In this document: one piece after another, positions 12,955 to 24,200 of the stretch
How positions within the stretch are numbered: the first letter of the stretch is position 1
How the letters are laid out: the number at the start of each line of letters is the position of its first letter
Origin: Setoptus koraiensis
Taxonomy: Eukaryota > Arthropoda
NCBI GenBank assembly: GCA_048013815.1
Contig: CM106586.1
Span: forward strand, 23,622,001 to 23,686,000
Direction: 5' to 3'
Length of the DNA: 64,000 bases
The notes under the pieces: model-generated
The model's input: only the letters and a program-made list of their open reading frames with translations
Databases searched by the model: none
Told to the model about the DNA's origin: nothing
Position numbers and translations under genes: made by a program

Positions 12955-14985
12955 ATCTATGCGGCCAATCTGGGCACTTTAGCTCGAATAACCACTAAAT
13001 GATTGATTTCGCCACCAAGACAAATCGCGCAGCGCTGAGCCGATCCTGTCTCACACATAACAATTCTAATCGATGCCTGGAATTATTGTTATTATTATCA
13101 TTATTTTGTTGATTTGATTGCAGTGAATGTTTATCAGCTCTCGTCGTTGAAGTAGTAACCACCAACTTGCCACTAATCTTGCTACCTGTTGTTGTTATCC
13201 TCAAGCCATATGATAGAACGAGCTTGCCAACTGGATTTTTCTTTTGCTTTTACTTCCATCTTTGTGCGGATTCGAAGGAAATCCGATAGAGTCAATCCGA
13301 ACTGCGCTAATACTCTGTATAAGGAAACGACAAAACAACAACAGCAGCAGCTTAATGATTGACAACATTGACGCAACTGCCAACAATGATCACTCTACAG
13401 GTCAATCTAACCAGGCTCATAATATTATATTATAATAATATAATATTTTGTTGGACACAATCTAAGACACATCTACCACGCACAACTCTACTGTACTGTT
13501 TTGTTGGCGACGCAAGGGCGCACCAATTAGACATAGGACACTTTCTAGCAAAATTATGTCTTATGTTAATCATGTCTGCCATTGGTTGATATCTACAACA
13601 ATATCAGATACAACCAAAGTTTCAATTTGCTCTACGCCATCATCATGTGCCGTTAGTGTTAGCGATGATCACTAATTGAGAGCATGGCGATCCTTTGTTA
13701 GTTAATTCAGTCGCTTTATCATCAATATTATCAATGTCGCCTCGTAGTGACTCAAGCAAATGAAAGGTGCTTAGTTAGTATACTTCTCCTAGTTAGCTTT
13801 ATCTACCATCTCCATGCTCTCTGAATGAGATAAGCTTGAATTGTTTCGTCGCTTTTGTATTGCTGCTTTATCTAGATAGTATCAATATAATAGATAGTAG
13901 GGTCCTTATGTGTGTTTTTCAATCAACAACAGTGAGCAGTAACAACACACATTCACCATTGTGTGATAATGTGTTTATTACTGTACTTGCATAATATCAA
14001 CATATAACAACAACAGCCTATTGGAAGGGTGCCTATGAACGTGACGATTGCATAAGAGGTGACAACAAGCAAAAGAGTTAGCGAATCAGCTCGTTGTTGT
14101 TTCATTCATTGTTTGCAGTGTAATCTCCTCTCAAGTAATAATAAAAAACAAATTTATCCCTATCTTTTGTTTTCTAGTCGCCTAGATGCTCAATCATAGG
14201 TGATTGTGAAAAGTTGACGCCTTTTGCGCTGCCTCGTAAAAGCGTCTGCGAATCGTCTTTTGTGCCGACTTTAAGCGGCATTATGGTGTCATTGAGACCA
14301 TTGATAACCCTCTGTCAGCGGTACTAGCGACTTGTTTACTTGATAGCTTGGCAGTATTATTAACTTGGTATAATCTTGTAGGGCTTAGCTTGTTCACCAT
14401 TGTGAATGATCTGTTGCGCCTGACGATATTCGTGCCTAGTCAATGGTGTGTAGCCTTATAGGAAGATTTAGATTTAGTCGCGAGTTAATCAAGGAAATGC
14501 TTCATGATAAGTCGTCTATGTGAATATAGTGTGAGTGTCTATCCAAACCTCTTTCCATCCGATTGCAGCCGAGTTTTAGCTTAGTTCAATGATGACATTT
14601 CTCTTGTGTCTTTAATATATCTTTTTATCTTTCTACTTGTATCTATATTCATAAAAGGATAGTTTAATAATACCATTGATCTTCATAGTGATTGAACCAA
14701 CAACAACGATAAGATAATATGAAGAATAACGATAACAGCAACAACAACAAAAATGATAGTCAGTCGAGTATGAGAAACTGGGACAGTTATTTTGAAAACA
14801 CTGCCACCACGGCCCTTTTAGCTGACGATTCATTGACTTTGCCTGTACTACAGGACCTTTAGTTGTTTTTTCTGGCCGCTAGGCGCCGTGATTCACAATA
14901 TTTACAGAGGCTTAATACTATTAAGTTAATGGGTGATGGTTGAGCAACTGGTGTATTTCAATTATTGTATTTGAGTGTGTTGCAA

Positions 14986-15004
14986 GCGCGCGCGCGCGCG
15001 CGCT
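14986..15004. repeat. GC dinucleotide repeat
   Basis: An alternating GC run of about 19 bases followed by TCGCGCC. Alternating purine-pyrimidine GC tracts can adopt Z-DNA, though no function is shown here. Confidence 0.85.
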
Positions 15005-16594
15005 CGCGCCGACCAAAATTTCGCGACAATGAAATTGTTCCATCAAGTTCACACAAGTTGTGTGTTGCAAGTTACATGTTCGCAATGATGAGCAAGCGCA
15101 CAGCTTGCCATCCATTGCTTGCAACCTTGCTTTTTGTACTCTACTGTATGTGTGTTGCCTGTGCGCACGAAAACACGCACACAGTGGAAGTAGAGTTAAA
15201 CAGAATGAGTGCGCACGGGGAGAGGAGGGGGGTGAATCTAGTACAGAGCAAGAGTTGCCGCATCACACACACACATACTGTGCCGTATTTAGCTGTCCTT
15301 GGCAAGCAATTCTTTTATTGTGCGTTTGTTTGTTTATCGAATAATACGCACGCTGTAGCTCATCCAAATCTAAAAATAACGACCACTCGAGAGATTCACA
15401 CAGACACACACACCAAATCTGCCATAATGCCATAATATTCCAGCGCCGGAGGTAGACTGACTGCTCGATGGGGTGACACTCACTAGCACAATACATTCTC
15501 ATCATTATCATATTATCATTATCATATAATAATTGCCATCGCCATTGCTATTGCCACCGCTGCTACTATTAGATGCAACCGACATTTTTATCGCCTTTGA
15601 GTTGATTTCTCAGACAGACACACATTAGGAGAGATAAGCACTATCAGTTACTGCAATTGTTACGCAGCTCTAACATGATGTCATGTATATTCTTCTCCTC
15701 ACAAGACGTTAACATTTTCCACTGAGCCCAACAGACCGAGCCAATACAGCCGCTGACAGAACATTCATACAATCATAGACAAAATTCCAAAGAATTCCGA
15801 GCTCGCTCCTAGCAACTGTGATGATGACGATATAATCCAGTCGGGCAACAAGTTGTTTTCACAAGTTTGAAGAACGCCTGGAACGTATCAAAAAGAAAGA
15901 GAGAGAGAAAAAAAAAATACACACACAAATATATAGATATATAACGCGCAACAAGTGGTTGCCATTAAGACGCCGCCACTCGCTCACTGCCTATCTGCCT
16001 GCTGCTGGCTCATCATCATCGATGGTGGTTAGACACTGTTGAACATTGGTGTGTTCCTACTTGTGTGAGTGTGCCATAAAAATGTTGCTCGCTAACTATT
16101 CACTAGGTGATCTCCTGTATGTAATGTGCCTTCGATTGGTGCAACCACAACACTTGCTATACAACAACTAGATACATAGGCTTGTTTCTGTTCTGTTGTA
16201 ATGCAAATGCTCATGCACAAAACTATACAAACTTCGATAATCACTTAGACTCAATGACTAATACAACTTACCTTGAATGATTCACTCGAGACACATACAG
16301 CAAGCTAGCGAGCGAAAGAGATTCACAATCAGACATCATGTCCTGAATCGACACAATACTACCAATCGAATCATGTGATACTCTTCTCGAATCTCTCTCT
16401 CTATAGTATCAATGCTATATTTTATTACCAACTGCAACAACAAATATTTATATATTCTCTCTTTTTTATCTTACTATTGTACGTTGTTTATTTTTTATCC
16501 CAACACGTATTATCGTCATATACAACAAACAAACCACACGTACAATTTACCCCGCTACAGATAGTCAATAATTATAGCACCCTGGATTTAAGCG

Positions 16595-19046
16595 ATGGAT
16601 AATAATCGACCGCTCAGTATTAGTTCCCTTTCATCATCATCATCTTCATGCTCATCTTTAACGAGGAATGGTAGCCTGGGATACGGGGACACAAAAAAAT
16701 CTTATTTAGCCTCTATTGAGAGCCTCAATGATGAAAGACTAGAGAGTGACGCTGATGACAATGATATAGACGATTCTGCCAATAATTCTAATCAATCTAA
16801 AAAAGATGGCAATACTTCTCAGATTAGAAGGACACTACACGGATCCCTGCGATATGATAGGCATGCCGCTCACCGTGTACATTGGCTAGCGAGCACAAGG
16901 TTCGGACAAAACAGATATGCCAATATTAGCCGGAACAACAGCTCTACAAGCTCGGATAGTGGACACCACGTGGCAAGAGAAAATTCTCTGACCAGTCTGG
17001 AAAGTTCTGCCAGTGGTATAAATCAAACAACCTCTATTATAGCCAGACAACAGCAACATCAACAGCAGCACGAAGAGCAAGCATTTACGAGAGATTCAAA
17101 CGATCACAGGCCCACATCTCAAGCTTTGCGGCATGTTGTCCCCACCCAGCTAGATTCCACCAAAACAAATCACAAACAGCCAAAGAAGACATCCAAGTTA
17201 CACCCGTCGCCATCATCTGCATCCTCTCGTTCTAATACATCATCATTGTTTCGCGATGATGGATTTGAAGATGATCATATTAGCACAACAAGTGATAGAC
17301 TTTCATGTGTTCTCTATACAAATGATGAAGATGAATATCAATCTTGTGAAGAAGACTTTGATGTCCACCATAATGATAAGAGACAAGAGAAACATGAAAC
17401 TAGAGCACAAACCTTCATTAAGCCTCTATCACCTAAATCTATACCAACATCTCAGATTTCTACAAATAATTCTAATAGTTGTGATATCACTACGGCGAAC
17501 AAAACCAAGACTAATCCTCAATCCTCACCCAGTCACTCCAAACTACATAAAAAGGAAGTAGTCAACATCATAAGTCAAGTACCTAAAAAGACACCGGGTT
17601 ATTGGGACCCTGATCTGAGTATAACACAACGAGTCATCACTGAAATTATTGAAACAGAGCGTACCTATGTTGAGGATCTCGAACAAATTGTTACCGGTTA
17701 TATATACCATTTGAAAAATATAATAACTGCCGACAGCAGTACAAATGTTGATGAGATACAAGAGTCTTGTGATACAACCTCTACGACACAAACAACAAAC
17801 ACCAGTAACACCTCTCCATCACTATCTATAAATGAAGAGAGAATTAAACAACTTTTCAGCAACCTAGAAGATATTTATAAATTCAACAACGATTTACTAT
17901 TTCACTTGGAAGGCTGCTACTCAGACCCTGGAGGTTTAGCCAAGTGTTTTGTGACCAAGGCACCAGGTTTCGATATATATACCAACTACTGTACTATGTA
18001 CCCACAGATAGTATCCACACTCACTGAATTGATGAGTAATCAAAAATCAGCGGAGATACTGAAAGATAGACAAACTGAGCTACGCCAAAGTCTTCCTCTC
18101 GGCTCATATTTATTGAAACCAGTGCAGCGTATACTAAAATATCATATACTATTTCAAAGTCTGATCAAATACACAGCCGATGACAAGACCATAGAAGATG
18201 TGGACCGATCTATGATCAAAGAAGCCTTCTCCGTTATGACAAACATAGCCTGCCATATAAATTCCATGAAGAAGCGCCATGAACACGCAGTTAGAGTTCA
18301 AGAAATCCAGAGCTTCCTCTATGGTTGGGCGGTAAGTAGCTATTCGAACTCATAATCAACATAATCATCAATCACTCGAATCTAGAGTAAAAGATATTAA
18401 TATTATACTTCTCTACCCCATTCTGACGTAGGGACCTGACCTCACAACTCTCGGAGAGTTGATCATGGAGGAGTCTTTCAAACTATACAATCGACCGAAG
18501 TCATCGCGACATTTAATACTATTCGACAATATTCTACTTGTGACAAAGAAGAAACGTGACGGATCTCTATGCTACAAGGGACATATAACGGTTAGTAGAC
18601 ACTACATAAGTTCTATTATCAGCTAACTATATTACGTTCTCACCATTATGTTCCATTAATCTGACAATTCTCTATCTCTTTCGGTGCAGTGCTCAAATCT
18701 GATGCTCATAGAGAGCATTGAAGGTCAGCCACTTGTGTTCAATACAGTTCCATTTGACAATCCTCGAACGGCTTTCACATTTCAAGCGAAGAACCTAGAC
18801 AGGAAACGCGATTGGTGCTTACAACTAAAGGAAGTGATAATAAAAAGTTACAAAAATCAGATACCGAATCACGTTCGCCAAATCCTGATGGATTTAACTC
18901 ACAAATCAGGGAGCATCAAAGACTGCAGTGATACAACGAGGAACCATAAGGCTCTTGCAGCACCAGATTATCTGGAAAAGCAGAGGCTCAAGCATGATAA
19001 AAGGCGAAGGAATAGTGAAGAGCCCAGCATTCGAAATCCTTCCTGA
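16595..19046 (+). CDS. PLEKHG-type Rho guanine nucleotide exchange factor (DH-PH)
   Basis: Three exons (16595-18331, 18432-18590, 18690-19046) join in frame to give a protein of about 751 residues. An in-frame TAA lies 6 bases before the ATG. Residues 1-335 are a Ser/Asn/Thr-rich low-complexity tail. The DH domain spans about 344-562 and includes the ETERTYVEDL and SYLLKPVQRILKYH signatures. The PH domain begins with GPDLTTLGEL and includes a LILFDNILLVTKKK strand and LMLIES. The join of exon 1 (YGWA) to exon 2 (GPDLTT) reproduces the invariant DH-PH hinge of the PLEKHG1/2/3 family, and the end keeps the family's RR(K/N)SE-P motif. DH-PH proteins of this type activate Rho GTPases at membranes and the cytoskeleton. 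The DH domain carries a Thr/Ser/Asn insertion at about residues 381-412. Family assignment is firm; the exact paralogue is not. Confidence 0.93.
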
Positions 19047-19175
19047 TATATTGTTGATAGTGAATTCTGTGAGGGGACGAGAGTGTCATGATAACAGAAA
19101 AGTTTTTATTGTTTAAATGCTATGGTCTAGGATAAGATTATCCTCCTATCTGAAACAATACTTACTTAACATTAC

Positions 19176-19181
19176 AATAAA
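19176..19181 (+). terminator. Poly(A) signal of the RhoGEF gene
   Basis: AATAAA 130 bases after the stop codon, with a second copy 17 bases further on. Confidence 0.7.
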
Positions 19182-19304
19182 CGACCACTAAAAATAAAAG
19201 AAATCTTTGATTCTCTTTATTTATTTAGATTATCAGAATTCCGAGGTTCAAACTCCTCATCAATCTCATTTACCTTTTGAACCCTGTCCACGCCCTTGAG
19301 ATTT

Positions 19305-19372
19305 GAGCGCCATCTGGCTCGCGGTTTTTGAGATATTCGAAAAAAAGATAGTTTGTAGTGGGACACCCTGTA
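19305..19372 (-). mobile_element. Solo end of a MITE-like element
   Basis: Read on the minus strand from 19372 the sequence starts TACAGGGTGTCC and, about 54-67 bases in, has CCAGATGGCGCTCAAA. The MITE at 35881-36283 starts CTGGGTGTCC and has GGGGGCG(C/T)TCAAA at the same distance. No matching opposite end is present, because the region about 400 bp to the left is RhoGEF coding sequence. This suggests a truncated or solo related copy. The intervening bases are not obviously alike. Confidence 0.4.
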
Positions 19373-19526
19373 AATAGTATGCTGATGTGTGGCAACCACG
19401 TGGTTTAGTTATTCTTATCCTAACGATTTATATATCACATTTATTCCAATCCGAATTAATTTTACAATAATTCGTTGTTCCGACTGGAGATAAGCAAATA
19501 TTCAGAAATAGTGTTGAATAACGAAT

Positions 19527-22388
19527 ATGTCACAAGTGAAAAATTATCTTCGTTACGTCCATGAAGCAACATTGGGAGTCGTAGCCGCATCAGGCGTGGG
19601 AGCCGCTATCAAATTTGTTAAATTGCACGATACCACTGATCGTTATGTTGCCACCCCAGCAAATGAAAACGTTTATATTTGGGATCTGAAGACAAAACAG
19701 CTTATGCGGAAGCTATGTTATGATCATGAGAATGCATCGGAGGTCACAACATTCGACTGTTACCACGGAGGCCGGGCAGGATACAATATCATAGCTGTGG
19801 GATACTCCAATGGAGTTGTTAGAATATTTAACTATGATACTGGCGAGTTGAAGACGACGTTTACTGGTCACAGATCTGCCATATCTTGTTTAGCGTTTGA
19901 CAAGGACGGCTCCAGATTGGCCTCAGGGGGCAAAGACTGTATGATCATAATATGGGATATAGTGGCCGATAGAGGGTTATTCTCTTTGAAAGGTCACAAG
20001 AATTCTGTGACAAAGATAGCTTTTCTTAAAGACGCTACTACACATAGAGACCTACTTATATCTAGCTCAGTAGATTCAGTATCAACTATAAAATTTTGGG
20101 ATCTCGAAGTACAGCATTGTTTTTGGACCATACCAGGGCAATCTAGCGGCGTGTGGAGCTTTGTTTTAGTTAAAGGTGGTACCCGTCTAATAAGTGGCTC
20201 TAACGATCCAGAACTGAAAGTCTGGTCTATCCAATTCTCAGACAGGACTCAAAGCTCGACACATGTAGACAGGCCTCTCATACAAGGTGATCATGATGGT
20301 ATAACAGACGATAATATTGAAGGACCAAACGACGAATATGGCGTTCACTTTGAAAGAATGGGATCCATATTGCGCAATTCGGATTCTGTGTCAGGTAGAG
20401 TTCAGGATATTCAAGTCGACTCTGGAGAAACTATCATGGCGTGCCACGAAGTAAACAAATACATTGAATTCTACGGTATTAGGGATGAAACAGAGACATT
20501 GAATTTTGCAAAAAAGAAGATAAAAAAAGAAAATCGTAAACGAGCCAAGAGAAACCTAGAAGGCGAAGAGATACAGAATGAAGATACAACAGATAATTTG
20601 ACAATTGAAACGATCACCCAACAGATTAGGTTAGACTGTGAAATTAACAAAAAATATAGCCTTGTTAGACTTGATAGTAAAGTCAAGGCTCTAGCAGTGG
20701 TTAGATGTAAAGAAAATAAGAGGCAGTATAAGGTTGCATGCATGATGTCCAATAACAAGATAGTTTACTTCAATTACAATCCAGAAGAAGAGGGTCCTGG
20801 CGATCTATGCTCAATTGACCATTTGAGCCATAGAACAGAAGTTAGGTCCCTGGCCATATCTCATGACAATCAGCTTATATTAAGTGCAAGTGGGGAGTCG
20901 GTCAAGATCTGGCGCCAGGTGACCGGTTCTTGTATTGCAACAATATCTACAGAGTATGCTACATGCTGCACATTCGCCTCTCCACAAAATAAATTTGCCG
21001 ATAGATACGCATTTTTAGCCACCAAAGCAGGAAATATCCAAATATTAGACGTATCTGCAGCCGAGGTTATAGAGACTATTAATGTTTGCGAAGATGGTAA
21101 GCCTTTGTGGTGTATTCAGCCCATGCCAGATGGAAGTGGCCTTGCTTCGGGTGGTGAAAATAATAAAGTAAACTTCTGGAGATTCGATTGGATTGATGCA
21201 ACTGGTGGTAAAGCCAAAGTTTTGACTTTGAGAGAATCAAGATCACTGCCCTTCAATGAGGGGATCTTGTGTCTCAGAATATCCGAGAACTGCAAGTTTC
21301 TCGCGACAGCTTTATTGGATAGTACTGTGAAAATACACTATATAGACTCGTTCAAATTCTTCCTATCACTTTACGGACACAAATTTCCTGTTCTCACAAT
21401 TGATATCTCGGACGATAATACAATGATCGCGACTGGATCGTCCGATAAAAACATTAAGATATGGGGGATGGACTTCGGAGATTGCCACAAATCCATATTC
21501 GCTCACGACGAAGCCGTAACATGCGTCAAATTTGTCCCAAAAACCCACTATCTATTCTCGTGCGGACGTGATAAAGCGATAAAACAATGGGACTGCGATC
21601 ATTTCTTAAAAATACAAACATTACGTAAACATCAAGCCGAAATCTGGTGCATGGACGTCAGTTCCAACGGTAAACAAATAATAACTGGATCTCACGACAA
21701 GTCCATAAGAATTTACGCAAAGACGGAAGAAATTCTGGTACCAGATGAAGAAGAAGAGGCAGAACGTGAGATGGAGGATGATAGGAATATTTTTGAAAGG
21801 CAGGAGAATATCATACCCGGTGAAGTGAGTTTGGAGGCTGGCTTTGCTCCCAAGATGACAGTTGAAACAGTGAAATCCACTGACCGATTAATTGAGGCGA
21901 TAGATGTGTTCAGTCAAGAACAAGATAAACATCGGATGTATGAACTATCTTGTGCAGCAGCGAGAGAAAAAAACGAGCCATTGCCAGTGAGATATGAGAC
22001 AGATCCACTTCTCAGATCAGCAAATACCGACGACTACAACAGATATATGCTAGAAATGCTCCGTCGAATACGTTCCAGTGAATTAGAGGAGATCTTGCTA
22101 ACTCTACCCTTCGAATACGTTCGAAAACTTCTAATCATTGTTGTCATATTTCTGGATAGAAGATGGGATATAGAGCTCATGGTTCGTTGTGCCTGCTTCT
22201 TGCTGCGTGTGAATTTCGGTCAAATCATGGCCTGCCCTCAGCTAGTTCCTGTAATCGACAGAATGAGATCTATAATAACCGAGAGAACTGTACAACTAAA
22301 GGACATAGTGGGGATGAATCTAGTGGCCTTAGACAACATAGATCATTTTAATGAATTGAACACTTCCCAGGATTCTGACGAGTTCTAA
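19527..22388 (+). CDS. WDR3: WDR3 / Utp12 homologue, small-subunit processome WD40 protein
   Basis: A single uninterrupted exon of 953 residues, close to human WDR3 (943). An in-frame TGA lies 12 bases before the ATG. The start resembles the family N-terminus (YLRYV...GVV.AS) and is followed by two tandem WD40 propellers. Clear repeats include GHRSAISCLAFDKDGSRLASGG, YGHKFPVLTIDIS and GSSDKNIKIWGMDFGDCHKS, and the last repeat ends at about residue 735. An acidic EEEEAEREMEDD linker leads to ETVKSTDRLIEAIDVF and the helical Utp12 C-terminal domain (about 790-930). In yeast and human, WDR3/Utp12 is a nucleolar U3 snoRNP/SSU-processome subunit needed for 18S rRNA maturation. A Lys/Arg-rich loop (about 328-340) matches the basic loop between the propellers. 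AATAAA follows the stop by 14 bases. Confidence 0.96.
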   Translation: MSQVKNYLRYVHEATLGVVAASGVGAAIKFVKLHDTTDRYVATPANENVYIWDLKTKQLMRKLCYDHENASEVTTFDCYHGGRAGYNIIAVGYSNGVVRIFNYDTGELKTTFTGHRSAISCLAFDKDGSRLASGGKDCMIIIWDIVADRGLFSLKGHKNSVTKIAFLKDATTHRDLLISSSVDSVSTIKFWDLEVQHCFWTIPGQSSGVWSFVLVKGGTRLISGSNDPELKVWSIQFSDRTQSSTHVDRPLIQGDHDGITDDNIEGPNDEYGVHFERMGSILRNSDSVSGRVQDIQVDSGETIMACHEVNKYIEFYGIRDETETLNFAKKKIKKENRKRAKRNLEGEEIQNEDTTDNLTIETITQQIRLDCEINKKYSLVRLDSKVKALAVVRCKENKRQYKVACMMSNNKIVYFNYNPEEEGPGDLCSIDHLSHRTEVRSLAISHDNQLILSASGESVKIWRQVTGSCIATISTEYATCCTFASPQNKFADRYAFLATKAGNIQILDVSAAEVIETINVCEDGKPLWCIQPMPDGSGLASGGENNKVNFWRFDWIDATGGKAKVLTLRESRSLPFNEGILCLRISENCKFLATALLDSTVKIHYIDSFKFFLSLYGHKFPVLTIDISDDNTMIATGSSDKNIKIWGMDFGDCHKSIFAHDEAVTCVKFVPKTHYLFSCGRDKAIKQWDCDHFLKIQTLRKHQAEIWCMDVSSNGKQIITGSHDKSIRIYAKTEEILVPDEEEEAEREMEDDRNIFERQENIIPGEVSLEAGFAPKMTVETVKSTDRLIEAIDVFSQEQDKHRMYELSCAAAREKNEPLPVRYETDPLLRSANTDDYNRYMLEMLRRIRSSELEEILLTLPFEYVRKLLIIVVIFLDRRWDIELMVRCACFLLRVNFGQIMACPQLVPVIDRMRSIITERTVQLKDIVGMNLVALDNIDHFNELNTSQDSDEF

Positions 22389-22402
22389 GGCTTAGGATAA
22401 AA

Positions 22403-22408
22403 AATAAA
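22403..22408 (+). terminator. Poly(A) signal of WDR3
   Basis: AATAAA 14 bases past the WDR3 stop and 66 bases before the stop of the convergent ANKRD49 gene, so the two 3' ends nearly touch. Confidence 0.7.
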
Positions 22409-22474
22409 TAATAACATTTCAGAGCTGCTTATAGTTTCTCAACACACATATGCAGTCGCCAATCTTTAAGCGTG

Positions 22475-23104
22475 TCACTGAGGGTACTCGCTGTCAAAAA
22501 TTGTCCTGACACCGGACCAAAATCTGTAGAACGGCCCGCATCTTCTTGCCAGATCAAACGCGGTATCTCCTGAATGATTTGCCAACTCATGCTGACAATC
22601 AGGATGGAATAGAAGCAATTGAATGGCATCTCGTGTTACTATTTTGCGTCCATTTGATGCAGCTAAATGTAATGGTGTATTACCACCGCTAGATTGAGAA
22701 TTGATATTAGCCCCACGCTGGAGTAAAAGCTCGATGATATTAACATTGCACCACTTTGATGCGGAATGAATTGGTTCCCAGCTATCCTCTGTTCTGGCAC
22801 AAATATCAGCCCCTGAGTCTAGGAGAAATCTCGCACATCCTAGATGATTATTGTATGAGGCTCTATGAAGTGCAGTGTAGCCGTCGTTATCTTTTGAGTG
22901 GACTAACGTAGGTTGCTTTGATATAAGATTCTTCAGAAGAGCTATGTCGCCAGATTCGGCGGCAGCCAAAGTTCTGTCGGCATCGGAAAAAATTCTTTCA
23001 CTGTCATGTTTCGTTGGGGTCGCGTTTGGATTTACACTAGACAAATCATCGTCACTATCCGAGTCTGAAGCATTAGAATTGTATTGTAGGGTAGGAGGAT
23101 CCAT
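22475..23104 (-). CDS. ANKRD49: Ankyrin repeat domain protein 49 homologue
   Basis: Single exon, 209 residues (human ANKRD49 is 239). After an acidic, Ser/Asp-rich N-terminus come four ankyrin repeats at about 42-190. Signatures in order are AAESGDIALLKNLI, DNDGYTALHRASYNNHLGCA, TEDSWEPIHSASKWCNV and SSGGNTPLHLAASNG, ending with DTAFDLARRCG. The phrases DGYTxLHRAxYxxH and TEDxWxPxHSAxxWxNV are characteristic of ANKRD49 rather than of generic ankyrin proteins. The vertebrate protein is linked to autophagy and transcriptional regulation in germ cells; a role here is inferred only from similarity. It lies 86 bp from WDR3 in convergent orientation and downstream of the Oig-4-like gene on the same strand. 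Confidence 0.92.
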   Translation of the reverse strand: MDPPTLQYNSNASDSDSDDDLSSVNPNATPTKHDSERIFSDADRTLAAAESGDIALLKNLISKQPTLVHSKDNDGYTALHRASYNNHLGCARFLLDSGADICARTEDSWEPIHSASKWCNVNIIELLLQRGANINSQSSGGNTPLHLAASNGRKIVTRDAIQLLLFHPDCQHELANHSGDTAFDLARRCGPFYRFWSGVRTIFDSEYPQ

Positions 23105-23253
23105 CGAATATTATCCAATCTGAAGTGGTGTCGGCTCAAAAGTAAAATAACAACAAACAAACATGTGACAGCCTGTGACAAAATCTTACAAGCGGGCGCG
23201 CTTTTTGAACGGTCGACATCGCCGCCAAGCAAGAAACCTATCTCTTGAGCTTG

Positions 23254-23739
23254 TCAGAAGTCCGCCTTAAATGTCCTACGATCTATGGAATACTTATTGT
23301 TGGCCTGGCACTCGTAATTTCCGGCGTCCATCTGTCTAGCTGGATCAATTTCTAATTTTGATTTGACTTGGGTGTCATTGAATTTCAATTCAGCAACATG
23401 AACATGCGGATGGACCACAATCTCGTTGCCGTCCTTGAACCAGCTCATACGAGGCAGTGGATCTCCTTTAGCGATGCACAATAGTGTAATCTTGTATCCG
23501 AGATCATATTCATGTTCAAAGTGAGAAGACAAAATAATCTCGGCTCCGTTTGAGTTGTTGTAGTAATCCTTCTTTTTTGAGTTCTTGAAGAAGACATACT
23601 TGAGCGAGCTATCTTTGCGCAATTTTCGCCGCCGCATTTTGCTATTGGCTGCATCCGCCATCAAGAGATACGATATTATAGTGAGAGTGCAGATGGCAAG
23701 CAGGATCAGTTGGAAGTTTGGTCTATTGTTGACTGACAT
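23254..23739 (-). CDS. Secreted single-Ig-domain protein, Oig-4-like
   Basis: Single exon, 161 residues. Residues 9-30 form a hydrophobic signal sequence (LILLAICTLTIISYLLMA), followed by a basic RRRKLRK stretch that may be a processing site. One C2-type Ig domain covers about 78-155: Cys88, Trp100 (MSWFKDG), the MDAGNYEC pattern with Cys144, and NNKYSIDRRTFKADF. The run EYDLGYKITLLCIAKG is close to the arthropod/nematode Oig-4 group. C. elegans OIG-4 is a secreted muscle protein that stabilises acetylcholine-receptor clusters and associated complexes at neuromuscular junctions; the same role here is inference. The protein is short but complete for this group. Confidence 0.85.
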   Translation of the reverse strand: MSVNNRPNFQLILLAICTLTIISYLLMADAANSKMRRRKLRKDSSLKYVFFKNSKKKDYYNNSNGAEIILSSHFEHEYDLGYKITLLCIAKGDPLPRMSWFKDGNEIVVHPHVHVAELKFNDTQVKSKLEIDPARQMDAGNYECQANNKYSIDRRTFKADF

Positions 23740-24135
23740 TGCGGATATTCTGTTTTACTCACTATCATTACTAAATGGTTGGGTTATGTTGAATATATTC
23801 ATATCAAGATATCATTTCTCGGGTTTGGTCCGTGAAAGCTTGAGAACAACAAAAATAAATAACAATCTGATACACTGGTGTGATCGCAATATCCAGATCA
23901 TGCACACAATGACGAGGCCTGCGCACTGGCCCCATTCTATCGATCTGCCCGCCTGCCAATTGTGTACATTGCACAGCAACCCGACCTGTTACTACCGTTT
24001 GGCGGAGTTCATTCAGAGTTCCAACCGATGGGATAGTTAATTCGTTCTTTTCTTATTGAACTATAGTCAACGTCATCATCAAGTTTTGTTTTATGTGCTG
24101 TTATTCTCATGTTTATCAAAGCTATTTGTCGACCA

Positions 24136-24200
24136 GCGTCGCCGGACATTGGAACGAATGAGCCTCCAACTACTTTAATCACGAGGCAAACGCGCACATA
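24136..24200 (+). repeat. 65-bp dispersed repeat, copy A
   Basis: It shares with copy B the ordered words TCGCCGGA, AACG.ATGAGCCT, AACT.CT and CACGAGGCAAAC, same orientation, about three-quarters identity by eye. It lies about 400 bp upstream of the Oig-4-like start codon. Confidence 0.55.

Larger units (their letters stand above)
19047..19526. other. Intergenic region with AATAAA signals and a repeat end
   Basis: It holds two AATAAA signals for the RhoGEF gene (19176-19181 and 19193-19198) and, at about 19305-19372, a segment resembling one arm of the MITE at 35881-36283. The rest should contain the WDR3 promoter; I see no clear TATA box or other core element. Confidence 0.6.

Noticed and set aside
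19235..19255. GAGGTTCAAACTCCTC, tRNA T-arm-like
   Set aside because: No A box, anticodon arm or acceptor stem can be built around it.
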